DNA from: Euryarchaeota archaeon UBA60
GTDB taxonomy: Archaea > Thermoplasmatota > Poseidoniia > Poseidoniales > Poseidoniaceae
Reading direction: 5' to 3'
Assembly (NCBI GenBank): GCA_002503395.1
Contig: DARQ01000119.1
Coordinates: 4,540-29,635, forward strand
Length of the DNA: 25,096 nt
The notes beneath the pieces are model-generated. The model did no database searches and was not told the DNA's origin. It worked only from the letters and a program-made list of their open reading frames with translations. Shown here piece after piece: positions 7,451-15,489 of this stretch (position 1 is its first letter; each line of letters starts with the position of its first letter). The translations under genes were made by a program, and so were the position numbers.

Positions 7451-8476
7451 ATGGCTGAAGAAGTACTGTACATTGGAGTCGACCTCGGGACCTTTCGCAG
7501 TGTGATGGTCTCCAGTGTCGGACAAGAAGAGGAAGTCTTGACCGTTATCGGCACACCCAAGGATGTCATCGCCCGAAATTTCCTAGCCCGAGATGTGCTA
7601 TTCGGTGAAGAGGCACTGAAAAATCGCCTCGCACTCAATCTTTTCCGTCCTCTTGAACATGGTGTCATAAAGGACAATGCCGAGGATAAGAAACACATCG
7701 CCCACTTCATCACCCACATCATTGGCCTTGCCGACCCCGAAAACCACGACCGTGTGGTCGCGGTGATTGGTGCACCTGCCGAAGCCAGTTATGTCGATAA
7801 AACAGCCATCTTTGACGCCGCCGCTGGCTCTGTCAATGCCTGCATGATCATCTCTGAACCGTTCGCGGTCGCGTATGCCCTCGACATGCTCGACCATACC
7901 ATTGTCATCGATATCGGAGCCGGTACAGCTGACATCTGTCGTGTATATGGGACAATTCCAGAACCCGGAGATCAGATGCACATCCCATTCGCTGGTGATT
8001 ATATAGACCACCAGATCATCCGTGAGGTACAACTCAAATATTCCGGTGCCCAAATCACCAAAGACATGGCACGCCGCTGGAAAGAGCAACACTCCTTCGT
8101 TTCCACAGATCCTCCTAAAGACCCGGTGTTGGTAGATTTCTCGGTTGAGGGTAAGGCGATGACTCTCGATATCACCGATTGCATTCAGACCGCGTGTGAA
8201 TCCATTACTGATAATATCGTCGAAAATATCAAGTCATTAATCTCTTCTTCAAACCCTGAATACCACGAAGCATTCCGCCAGAACATCGTCTTGGCAGGTG
8301 GCGGTTCAGGCATCAATGGATTCGGCTCTCTGCTTGAGCGGCGCCTGTCGGATATGGGTGAGGTTGCAGTCCATACCGTAGACGACCCAGTGCACCTTGG
8401 TGCCATGGGAGGTCTGAGACTATCTATGGAAGTCCCCGAGGACATGTGGAAGAACCTCACACTAGCCAGCCGTTGA
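7451..8476 (+). CDS. MamK-like actin-family filament protein
   Basis: A 341-residue actin-fold ATPase. Phosphate-1 loop is GVDLGTFRSVM (9-19), phosphate-2 is IDIGAGTADIC (153-163), and the adenosine motif is QNIVLAGGGSGINGF. Beyond the generic actin motifs it follows the magnetosome actin MamK along its length: GTPKDVI, PLEHGVI, AVIGAPA, SEPF, KEQHSFV and a C-terminal GGLRL segment all have close counterparts at the same spacing as I recall that protein (347 residues). The MamK ATPase residues Glu143 and Asp161 correspond to E136 and D154, also 18 apart, so it should hydrolyse ATP and form filaments. No magnetosome genes are nearby. Neighbours are a double zinc-ribbon protein and a giant surface protein. 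MreB, FtsA and DnaK fit less well in length and motifs. The start is the only in-frame Met before the first strand. Confidence 0.88.
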   Translation: MAEEVLYIGVDLGTFRSVMVSSVGQEEEVLTVIGTPKDVIARNFLARDVLFGEEALKNRLALNLFRPLEHGVIKDNAEDKKHIAHFITHIIGLADPENHDRVVAVIGAPAEASYVDKTAIFDAAAGSVNACMIISEPFAVAYALDMLDHTIVIDIGAGTADICRVYGTIPEPGDQMHIPFAGDYIDHQIIREVQLKYSGAQITKDMARRWKEQHSFVSTDPPKDPVLVDFSVEGKAMTLDITDCIQTACESITDNIVENIKSLISSSNPEYHEAFRQNIVLAGGGSGINGFGSLLERRLSDMGEVAVHTVDDPVHLGAMGGLRLSMEVPEDMWKNLTLASR

Positions 8477-8532
8477 AAGTACTCATCAGCAATTATTTTC
8501 TTCCTGCATGTAATTTCGCGTTGTAGGTAATT

Positions 8533-8540
8533 GTAAATAG
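8533..8540 (+). promoter_or_regulatory. TATA box for surface-protein gene, leaderless start
   Basis: TGTAAATAG lies in an AT-rich 85-base gap and is centred about 26 bases before the ATG at 8562, the distance expected between an archaeal TATA box and transcription start. No Shine-Dalgarno site precedes the ATG. The message is therefore probably leaderless and the gene has its own promoter, separate from the actin gene. Confidence 0.5.
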
Positions 8541-8561
8541 TTACTTGTTATCGAGATTTTC

Positions 8562-11261
8562 ATGCTAAGGAAAACTTCGGTTGTGTCAGTCAGTGTGTTC
8601 CTGATTTTTACTGTTTTCATGACAATAGATTTTTCACCATCAACAGAGTATGAATTAAATAACGATTTAGAGGTAAAATATACCGTATCCGATGGCCCTG
8701 AACTATCTTCTCCCGATGGGATTCCAGGGTATCCCGTGACCATTACTGCTGAGGTGACCGGGTTTTCAGCAGGTGATATGTGGAGTGACCCATACAACGT
8801 TTTCGGAAATACAACAAATTATGGAGTCTTCGATTGCGACGAGATATATTCCGACTCATTATCGACCACGCAAGGTTACTTGTATGACACCGACCATGTG
8901 ATTCCACTTGATTGGGTTGAAGATGGCTCTGACGATTGCTATGATGGTTCAGATGAAGTTCCCGGCGCTGCTAGTACAGTTGTATCATCCGCAAGTCAAT
9001 CTACCTCGTATCGAGTTTGGGCCGTCTCTGCTACCGGTGATGAATACCTGATACGGGGAAATGTTTCTCCGGTTGGTGGTGAAATTTCAGTGAAATGGGA
9101 TGTTGATTCACTGCAGCCAACTGGAGATTATGAGATATGTGTGGATTCAATAATAACCTCCAATAATTGGGAGATGGGGGTTTCGTATTCCTCTCATTAT
9201 GACTCGGATTACAGAAATTTGGTTCTTTCATCTTCATCTTCAGGAGATTCATGCACTGATTTTGAACTCAATCTGTATGATTTATCCTTGAGCAGTGAAT
9301 ACAAACTCGTTATTCCCGGTTCGACGGTGAAAATCAGTGGCTTCGTTAGCAATCCAATCACCGGTGGACCAAGTGACCCGGGGAGCATCGATGCAAATCT
9401 GCGCTACTATACTGAGGATAGTGAGACCGGTGAAATCGCATCACAGATAAAAGAGATTTACGTGAGTTCGGACGATCCGATGTTTGAATTTGCATTTCTC
9501 CTCCCTTCAAATCTATACCAAGGTACTAGCTCCTACTATTGGATTATTCAAGTCGATGTATGGGCTAATTCATCGACCACCAGTCAATTTGAGATGGAAA
9601 CCTATACCTTGTACACCAGTAGTTTGGTAGCATCGATAATCAGTCCGCCAATCAATGAATTGGTATACCGAGATGAGCCATTTGTATTTCAGGCCGAAGC
9701 GATACTATACTCGAATTCATACTACAATATCTGGGAGCCGCTTTCCGGTCATGATTTTTCACTGAAGATAAATAGTGGAGGGCAAACCACGGTGTTGATT
9801 CCTCAGATGACTAGCGACAGAAGTGGAAATCTTCTAACAATAATCAACTTGTCCACCATCGATATTTCCGGTGTCGCAACCCTAACCCTTGAATGGATAA
9901 ATCCCTCTACCATGGACACTGAAAAAGTACAGACGATGATTTTCGTCGCCGATAATGCATATGTGGCAAATAATATTGGCAAGGGTCTGAATCTGGAGGC
10001 GGAAATTGTCGGCGACTCACCACATGAAGGTGAGGATGTACAAGTGAAAATCACTGCTAAGGATGATTGGGGCAACCCGATACCATCAATTTACATACAG
10101 CATACAGTGCAGATTCGCGTATATTCTTCACTCCAATCATACGCCACGAATATGTTTGAACAATTTGAGTATAACTTGACCGATACGAACGGAGAGGTCA
10201 TCATCACAAAATCCATCCCCGCAGGATTGAACGGTGCGACCGTCTATCTCAATGCAATCGGCTATAATGAAACCGGGTATTTAGATTCACTATCATTTGA
10301 AATTCCTCTAGCCGAACCTGAGTTGGAGATAACACTGTCCACTGGAGAATATTATCCTGGTGACCTTACAACCATTATTTTCAGTTGCAAGTATCTGCAG
10401 GGTGAGGTAACATATTTTTGGAGCACAATAAGTGGTGAATCAGGCTACCTTTCAACATCTGACTGCGAATCATTGGCTGAGGTAGAAATAATTATTCCCT
10501 TGTCTCAGGATAGTGCATATTACAGTGTGATGGTTACTGCGGTGAGCAACCAGAACATCGTATCCGTCACCGCGCACTTCCCATTGGCCGAAGAGAACAT
10601 GGAAATGGATATAGTTCTCTTTTCTCCAGGCGTTCATGTTGCTGGAGAAAATCTAACTATTGAGTACAATATCTCTATTGAAAATGAGGATGGAAGTCCA
10701 ATTTTCCCGTTGTCTTGGGAAACCTCGATTATTGGCTATCCTGATAATAATACTCAAGGAGAGTTGAATTCATCTGTTGGCTCATTGAACATTACTTTGC
10801 CAGACTCACTGAAGAGTGGGTGGTATATCGTAAACCTTCGTATTGGCGATACCATTTCATATACCATTATCGACGTGTTGTCTAAAGAGGATGAGCAACA
10901 TAGGGAAGACGATGTCGTACTACTGGAAGAACTGGAATCCTCTATAGGTTTCCAAATATCAGACCAGTCTGGTATCATTGCAATATCCGCTCTATTGATG
11001 GCTATTATTTCACTTACCATTGCGGCAATTTCTCGTTCGGGTGGCAAGGGTGAAGAATCAAATCTTAGAGCAGAGAAATTATTCAATGCTCCACTTGAGA
11101 GTCATCATGCTCCCGCTGACCACTCAAGTCAACAGAAATCAGGCCCTCTGCCAAATGCTGTCGGGACATTGTTGGACGGTTTTGAATGGGTCGACCATTA
11201 TGGCGAGCAGTATTTCCGCCCTGCATATTCAAACGATGCATGGACAATCTACCAGCCTTGA
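8562..11261 (+). CDS. Large secreted, C-terminally membrane-anchored surface protein with LDLa-like motif
   Basis: An 899-residue surface protein of unknown role. A hydrophobic signal sequence fills residues 1-27. Residues 92-132 hold a reduced LDL-receptor class A pattern, ending in DDCYDGSDE, a typical calcium box with only two Cys (C92, C126). Residues about 135-795 are Ser/Thr/Asn- and acidic-rich beta structure with several Ig-like stretches (for example IPGSTVKISGFVSNP, DSPHEGEDVQVKITA, YYPGDLTTIIFSCK) and many potential N-glycosylation sites. A single transmembrane helix (about 804-825) is followed by basic residues, then a 73-residue cytoplasmic tail that closes with an aromatic segment (872-899, DGFEWVDHYGEQYF). 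The gene is visibly more AT-rich than its neighbours. Role as adhesin, receptor or envelope protein cannot be settled. Its own TATA box suggests independent expression from the actin gene 85 bases upstream. Confidence 0.85.
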   Translation: MLRKTSVVSVSVFLIFTVFMTIDFSPSTEYELNNDLEVKYTVSDGPELSSPDGIPGYPVTITAEVTGFSAGDMWSDPYNVFGNTTNYGVFDCDEIYSDSLSTTQGYLYDTDHVIPLDWVEDGSDDCYDGSDEVPGAASTVVSSASQSTSYRVWAVSATGDEYLIRGNVSPVGGEISVKWDVDSLQPTGDYEICVDSIITSNNWEMGVSYSSHYDSDYRNLVLSSSSSGDSCTDFELNLYDLSLSSEYKLVIPGSTVKISGFVSNPITGGPSDPGSIDANLRYYTEDSETGEIASQIKEIYVSSDDPMFEFAFLLPSNLYQGTSSYYWIIQVDVWANSSTTSQFEMETYTLYTSSLVASIISPPINELVYRDEPFVFQAEAILYSNSYYNIWEPLSGHDFSLKINSGGQTTVLIPQMTSDRSGNLLTIINLSTIDISGVATLTLEWINPSTMDTEKVQTMIFVADNAYVANNIGKGLNLEAEIVGDSPHEGEDVQVKITAKDDWGNPIPSIYIQHTVQIRVYSSLQSYATNMFEQFEYNLTDTNGEVIITKSIPAGLNGATVYLNAIGYNETGYLDSLSFEIPLAEPELEITLSTGEYYPGDLTTIIFSCKYLQGEVTYFWSTISGESGYLSTSDCESLAEVEIIIPLSQDSAYYSVMVTAVSNQNIVSVTAHFPLAEENMEMDIVLFSPGVHVAGENLTIEYNISIENEDGSPIFPLSWETSIIGYPDNNTQGELNSSVGSLNITLPDSLKSGWYIVNLRIGDTISYTIIDVLSKEDEQHREDDVVLLEELESSIGFQISDQSGIIAISALLMAIISLTIAAISRSGGKGEESNLRAEKLFNAPLESHHAPADHSSQQKSGPLPNAVGTLLDGFEWVDHYGEQYFRPAYSNDAWTIYQP

Positions 11262-11269
11262 AACACAAA

Positions 11270-11920
11270 CTATTCCTCTTCAAGATTTGAGCCGGTGACC
11301 AAATCACCGGAACAGTTTGGGCATTTGTCCTTTGACGATAGTAGTTCGGGTTGAATCGCTAGAACCGATGAACAGTGAGGACACATGGCGAGGATTTCTC
11401 CGGCAGCCAGATTGCTGGTGGCATCGAATGGCAGATTATCACCTCGGTACCAAGCGACAAATAGATGATTACTCAATAGTGACATCCGCCTGAAGGTGCT
11501 GATGGTCATGTACACCATCAGACCACCGAGGAGCAGATCCCAGATGCTCCCGGCTAAGCCTTGTAGTAAGTAAATGACGCCGAAAGTAGCGAATATAAGT
11601 GATGCGAAACCTAACTGCAGTTGCGCCAGAACCAGCGCGTATGAGCGGCGAGATTTGAACGCATACCAGATCCATCCGAGAAAAAACAACGGTACTGAAA
11701 TGAGATAGATGGCGTTTGATGCAATGGTCGACAGAACTCCCCACGACAATAGTCCAATCATCAGTGTGGTAGCCAATACCAAATTCGATGTTTGTTGGTG
11801 CAAACGGCTCAACGGGTCGTTGAATTGCTCCGGTACCGACCCGGCAAACACGATATCGTCGCCACTTTGCACAGCCTTGGCGACAGGTAGGGGGTTGATG
11901 AACCCCGCGTCATCGTTCAC
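11270..11920 (-). CDS. Four-helix membrane protein with C-terminal zinc ribbon
   Basis: A 216-residue integral membrane protein of unknown function. After about 40 polar residues come four hydrophobic helices at roughly 46-66, 69-86, 97-117 and 121-141, the second followed by KSRRS, which suggests a cytoplasmic loop there. The soluble C-terminal part holds a zinc ribbon with CPHC and CPNC pairs about 20 residues apart, followed by an acidic end. The start is GTG at 11920; no strong Shine-Dalgarno is seen and no better upstream start exists. Its 3' end faces the surface-protein gene, with 8 bases between stops. Its 5' end diverges from the CoaBC-like gene. No family was recognised. Confidence 0.75.
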   Translation of the reverse strand: MNDDAGFINPLPVAKAVQSGDDIVFAGSVPEQFNDPLSRLHQQTSNLVLATTLMIGLLSWGVLSTIASNAIYLISVPLFFLGWIWYAFKSRRSYALVLAQLQLGFASLIFATFGVIYLLQGLAGSIWDLLLGGLMVYMTISTFRRMSLLSNHLFVAWYRGDNLPFDATSNLAAGEILAMCPHCSSVLAIQPELLSSKDKCPNCSGDLVTGSNLEEE

Positions 11921-11985
11921 TTACAAGGTCGAAGGTCACTACCGAAGGCCACATGTAGGCAATCCGGCCACGATAGTTTGGTCAC

Positions 11986-13188
11986 ATGCGCGATACAGAC
12001 GTCGAGTCGCACAGCACCTCATTGTCCGGCAAGCACATCCTGCTCGGTATTTCGGGTGGCATTGCCGCGGTCGATAGCGTACGAATCGCCCGCGAATTAC
12101 GTCGCCATGGTGCCACCCTTTCTGTTTGCATGACCAATTCGGCGCAGAAAATCATCACCCCGCTGGCGCTTTCGTGGGCCACCCAAGGCGAGATCATCAC
12201 CGACTGGGATGGTGATATGGGTCAACTTTCGCACTTCGATGCGGTATTGGTGTGCCCGGCTACCAGAAACTTGCTCGCATGTCATCTTCACGGTATCATC
12301 TCTTCGCCGTTATTGATGGCTCTATCGGCCGCCAGGGGAAATAATACACCACTAATATTCGTTCCCTCTATGCACTCTGATTTGGCAGAAGACCCTGTCA
12401 CCAGCGAAATCACAGATTCCTTGCTCACTCAAGGTGCCCATGTCATATGGGGGGTTGAAGAGGAGGGAAAGAGGAAAACCGTCGAGCATACTCAGGTTGT
12501 TGCGGAGTTGGCACACATGGTCAATTCACGCCAGCCGAGGAGGAAAAGTATCGTCATCACTTTGGGAGCCACCCGCTCTGCTCTTGACGACGTAAGGTAT
12601 ATCCAAAATACCTCAAGTGGTGAAACCGGTTGGGGAATAGCGGTTGAACTGTATCGCCATGGTCACGATGTGACCGTGGTCGCAGGAGTGACTACCTGTA
12701 AGTCTGAAATTGACTTGCCATTGGTCATTATATCTCCAAGCCCGGAACAGATGCTACTGGAATTGAAGGCTCTGGCCGGCGACGAAATCGACTGTTGGAT
12801 ACACAGTGCTGCGGTTCTGGATTATGTAGTCGATGATCCGGTCGAGGGTAAGATTGCCAGTCTGCAGGGTGAATTGGAACTGACCCTTGTCGAAGGCGAG
12901 AAACATATCCTCGAATTGAGAGAACTGACCAATGGCGCGACCAGAATCGGTTTCAAACTGGAGTGCGGAGTCAAGATTCACGATTTGATTCATCGCGCTC
13001 TGGCGCTGATAAAGGGTGCCGAACTCGATGCGGTCATTGCCAATCGCCTTGAAGACCTAGATGATCCGAACAAGCCGCGCGCCCATCTGGTTGATTCAAC
13101 TGGTGAGCATTGGGCTCTGAATGACCACCGGGAACTAGTCAATGCAGTAAGAGTATTAGTTGAAGCAAAAGACATCAAAGGCCACTGA
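11986..13188 (+). CDS. CoaBC/Dfp-like flavoprotein and synthetase, decarboxylase residues missing
   Basis: A 400-residue protein with the CoaBC (Dfp) layout. Residues 15-180 are a flavodoxin-like HFCD flavoprotein domain (LLGISGGIAAVDSVRIAREL); 186-395 are the phosphopantothenate-cysteine ligase (CoaB) domain, with RYIQNTSSG and SAAVLDY. CoaBC makes 4'-phosphopantetheine for coenzyme A. Three residues needed for the CoaC decarboxylation appear changed: the His of the HxxLxxxAD motif aligns with D77, the Asn of PxMN is H130 in PSMHSD, and the loop with the reactive Cys (CGxxGxGRM) is absent after IWGVEEEG. In the ligase half the Arg-Asn-SSG core is kept but KMG reads ETG and KxKK is reduced to one Lys. 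It may be a divergent CoaBC, a CoaB with a dead flavodoxin half, or a paralogue. The ATG at 11986 has no clear Shine-Dalgarno. Confidence 0.8.
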   Translation: MRDTDVESHSTSLSGKHILLGISGGIAAVDSVRIARELRRHGATLSVCMTNSAQKIITPLALSWATQGEIITDWDGDMGQLSHFDAVLVCPATRNLLACHLHGIISSPLLMALSAARGNNTPLIFVPSMHSDLAEDPVTSEITDSLLTQGAHVIWGVEEEGKRKTVEHTQVVAELAHMVNSRQPRRKSIVITLGATRSALDDVRYIQNTSSGETGWGIAVELYRHGHDVTVVAGVTTCKSEIDLPLVIISPSPEQMLLELKALAGDEIDCWIHSAAVLDYVVDDPVEGKIASLQGELELTLVEGEKHILELRELTNGATRIGFKLECGVKIHDLIHRALALIKGAELDAVIANRLEDLDDPNKPRAHLVDSTGEHWALNDHRELVNAVRVLVEAKDIKGH

Positions 13189-13283
13189 GAAGCAGAATAT
13201 TAGCACGCCTTCGGTATTTTGGTCAAACCCCAACACCCATCTCCTCTAAGGTCGAATGCCGGAACAACACGTAGTGGCCTTCA

Positions 13284-14816
13284 CTAGTACGATTTGGAGA
13301 GTAAGACCCGGCGCTTGGTCTTCTTACCCGAGATGCAACAGGATCTCTCCTCAGGATATTCTTCGGTCGCATCACCGAGGAACGATAATCCAGTCAAGCT
13401 CTCGATTGTCTCGGCATCAGCATCACTGCCATCGAAGGGAATCTCATAGATGCTAGCTCCGTCAATCTCGGCATTGATTGACCAACTACCATTTTCTCCT
13501 TGAGATAATTCCGGCAATGTCTTGATGATATCATCGTGCTGTGTGGCGGCCCGAGTGCGCATCCAGTCGGATATTTCGGCTAATTCCAAGTTTACCAGTT
13601 CGACGATATCAACGAGGTTGAGAGCCTTTTTCCCACCGCCCCTGCGGGCTGCAAAAGCACTACCATTGGCGAGGTCACGAGGCCCGAGTTCGAGGCGGAG
13701 GGGCACACCTTTGATTTCCCAATCATAGTATTTCTTTGCCGGTCGGATGTTACGGCCATCGATTTTCACGCGAATTCCTGCGCCTGACAAAGTTGCTCGT
13801 AATTCTTCTGATGCCGCCATTATCTCATCAGCACAATCTTTCTTGGTCACCGGTACTATTACTACTTGAATCGGAGCAATCGCTGGTGGCATTATCAGAC
13901 CATGGTCATCCCCATGAACACCTACAACCGCTCCTAGAAGCCGTTCAGACATCCCGTAAGTGGTCTGATGACAGTACTTCTGTTCGGCTTGCTCACCCTC
14001 GTAAGTTATCCCGAACTCCCTTGCCCATTGGTCGCGGTAATGATGGCACGAAGCGACCTGTAAGGTACGACCATTGGGCATGACAACATCGATACCGATA
14101 GTGTACCAAGCGCCGGGAAAGGTATCCCAAATCGGCCGTTTGGCCATTATCACAGGTAAGCACAAATCGTGCATGATTCGGTTGACGATTTCAAGGTCTT
14201 CAGCAATCTGCTGGTTCGCGGCAGCCTCGTCAACATGGGCGGTATGGGCTTCAAAAAAGTGAATTTCACGCACCCGGATAAATGACCGTGTCTGTTTAGT
14301 CTCATAGCGGAAGGTATTGACAATCTGATAAATCTTCAACGGCAGATCAGCGTGGCTGCGAATCCATAGTGGGAACATCGTATACATGGCGGTCTCACTG
14401 GTAGGGCGCAGAAACATCGGAACCTCCAATTCATTTTCCCCGGCGTTCTTGACCCAGTATACTTCCTTCTCGAACCCCGCTTCATCCTCATCAAGGCGTA
14501 ATTCACTTGGGTCAACCCCCTCTTCTCTGGCCCGCTTGAGTAATGTGACCAACCGATTCTCCTGCTGTAATAGATTGGCTGGAATCAATAATGGAAACCG
14601 TACCTCTTCGTGGTCGGTCAATTCCATTTCTCGATGGGTTATCGCATCGATAAGGCGCATCGCTTTCCAACCATATGGTCGCCATACATCCATTCCCTTG
14701 ATTGGATAGCGCTTGTCCACCAGGTCAGCAGCCTCGACTATGAAGGGATACCATGAATTGAAGTCCTCTTCCTTTGCGGGAATGCCGCGCTTGGCCTTCC
14801 CCACTTCTTCGTGCAT
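13284..14816 (-). CDS. proS: Prolyl-tRNA synthetase, archaeal/eukaryal type
   Basis: A class II aminoacyl-tRNA synthetase that charges tRNA-Pro; 510 residues, in the normal range for the archaeal/eukaryal form without an editing insertion. It shows the proline-site RPTSE segment (137-141), motif 2 around FRYETKQTR (169-177), motif 3 around GVHGDDHGLIMPP (299-311), the anticodon-binding domain (about 315-420), and the C-terminal domain that ends in Tyr (LLSKSY), a hallmark of this type. The C-terminal cysteine cluster is reduced: CISGKK stands where relatives have a CxxC-type zinc pair, so zinc binding there may be lost. The ATG at 14816 has GAGG at an 8-base gap. It begins 10 bases after the upstream membrane-protein gene, so the two are probably co-transcribed. 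Confidence 0.96.
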   Translation of the reverse strand: MHEEVGKAKRGIPAKEEDFNSWYPFIVEAADLVDKRYPIKGMDVWRPYGWKAMRLIDAITHREMELTDHEEVRFPLLIPANLLQQENRLVTLLKRAREEGVDPSELRLDEDEAGFEKEVYWVKNAGENELEVPMFLRPTSETAMYTMFPLWIRSHADLPLKIYQIVNTFRYETKQTRSFIRVREIHFFEAHTAHVDEAAANQQIAEDLEIVNRIMHDLCLPVIMAKRPIWDTFPGAWYTIGIDVVMPNGRTLQVASCHHYRDQWAREFGITYEGEQAEQKYCHQTTYGMSERLLGAVVGVHGDDHGLIMPPAIAPIQVVIVPVTKKDCADEIMAASEELRATLSGAGIRVKIDGRNIRPAKKYYDWEIKGVPLRLELGPRDLANGSAFAARRGGGKKALNLVDIVELVNLELAEISDWMRTRAATQHDDIIKTLPELSQGENGSWSINAEIDGASIYEIPFDGSDADAETIESLTGLSFLGDATEEYPEERSCCISGKKTKRRVLLSKSY

Positions 14817-14826
14817 GCTAAAGGCC

Positions 14827-15411
14827 TCACTTGCGCTTTTTCATAATCACACACATAAACAATAGAGCAACTACCAACACAATATCGGGAATTCCGAATC
14901 CACCGGCCTGCAACGGTTCCGACCAAGCCCATCCACTATCCAATTCGCCGATTGAAAGTAAGTTGATTCGCGTCGCACCTTGGTCCGGGCAGGTACCGGA
15001 ACTTGCACCGGGCTCGACGCAAATATCGCCGAAAAGCATACCGAAAATACCGAATAAATTGGCGATTTCAGTCACCAACAACATCAGAGATGGCCAGAAT
15101 ATCAATCCTGTTCTTCCACCGTCACGAGTCACCGATTGAGGCATCTTGTGCGAATCGGAAATTGACGGGGGTTCCACCCCTTCAATCACTTCAACCATCA
15201 AGTTGATCGGGTCGATCGGGCCACTGGGATGAGCTGGAATTACAGATTCACCAGCAGTAACCTCAAATTGCGAAGGCTTGGACATCCTCATTGGCTTCAC
15301 ACTGACTCCATAGGCCCTTTCGGCAATACTGGCGAGCATCGGATTCTTGGCCAAGACACCGTGGTCTACATCACCATCGAGCAGACGCCTTAACTTGTCG
15401 ATATCCCCCAT
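14827..15411 (-). CDS. Two-helix membrane protein of unknown function
   Basis: A 194-residue protein. Residues 1-98 are soluble and probably cytoplasmic, beginning with a helical segment (DIDKLRRLLDGD). Two hydrophobic stretches at about 103-127 and 174-189 would cross the membrane, with a roughly 45-residue external loop between them that has two Cys (CVEPGASSGTC) and could form a disulfide. The protein ends in Lys-Lys-Arg-Lys, a cytoplasmic stop. The ATG at 15411 follows GGGGG at a short distance. It lies between transaldolase (78-base gap, which shows nothing else) and proS (10-base gap) on the same strand. No family was recognised; context does not reveal a role. Confidence 0.7.
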   Translation of the reverse strand: MGDIDKLRRLLDGDVDHGVLAKNPMLASIAERAYGVSVKPMRMSKPSQFEVTAGESVIPAHPSGPIDPINLMVEVIEGVEPPSISDSHKMPQSVTRDGGRTGLIFWPSLMLLVTEIANLFGIFGMLFGDICVEPGASSGTCPDQGATRINLLSIGELDSGWAWSEPLQAGGFGIPDIVLVVALLFMCVIMKKRK

Positions 15412-15489
15412 GGTATCCCCCTTGAGTTTCGCAGTCTAGGCCTCCTCTTCAAGGCTTTTCCACGCACCGGCGCAAGGGATAAGGTGGAA

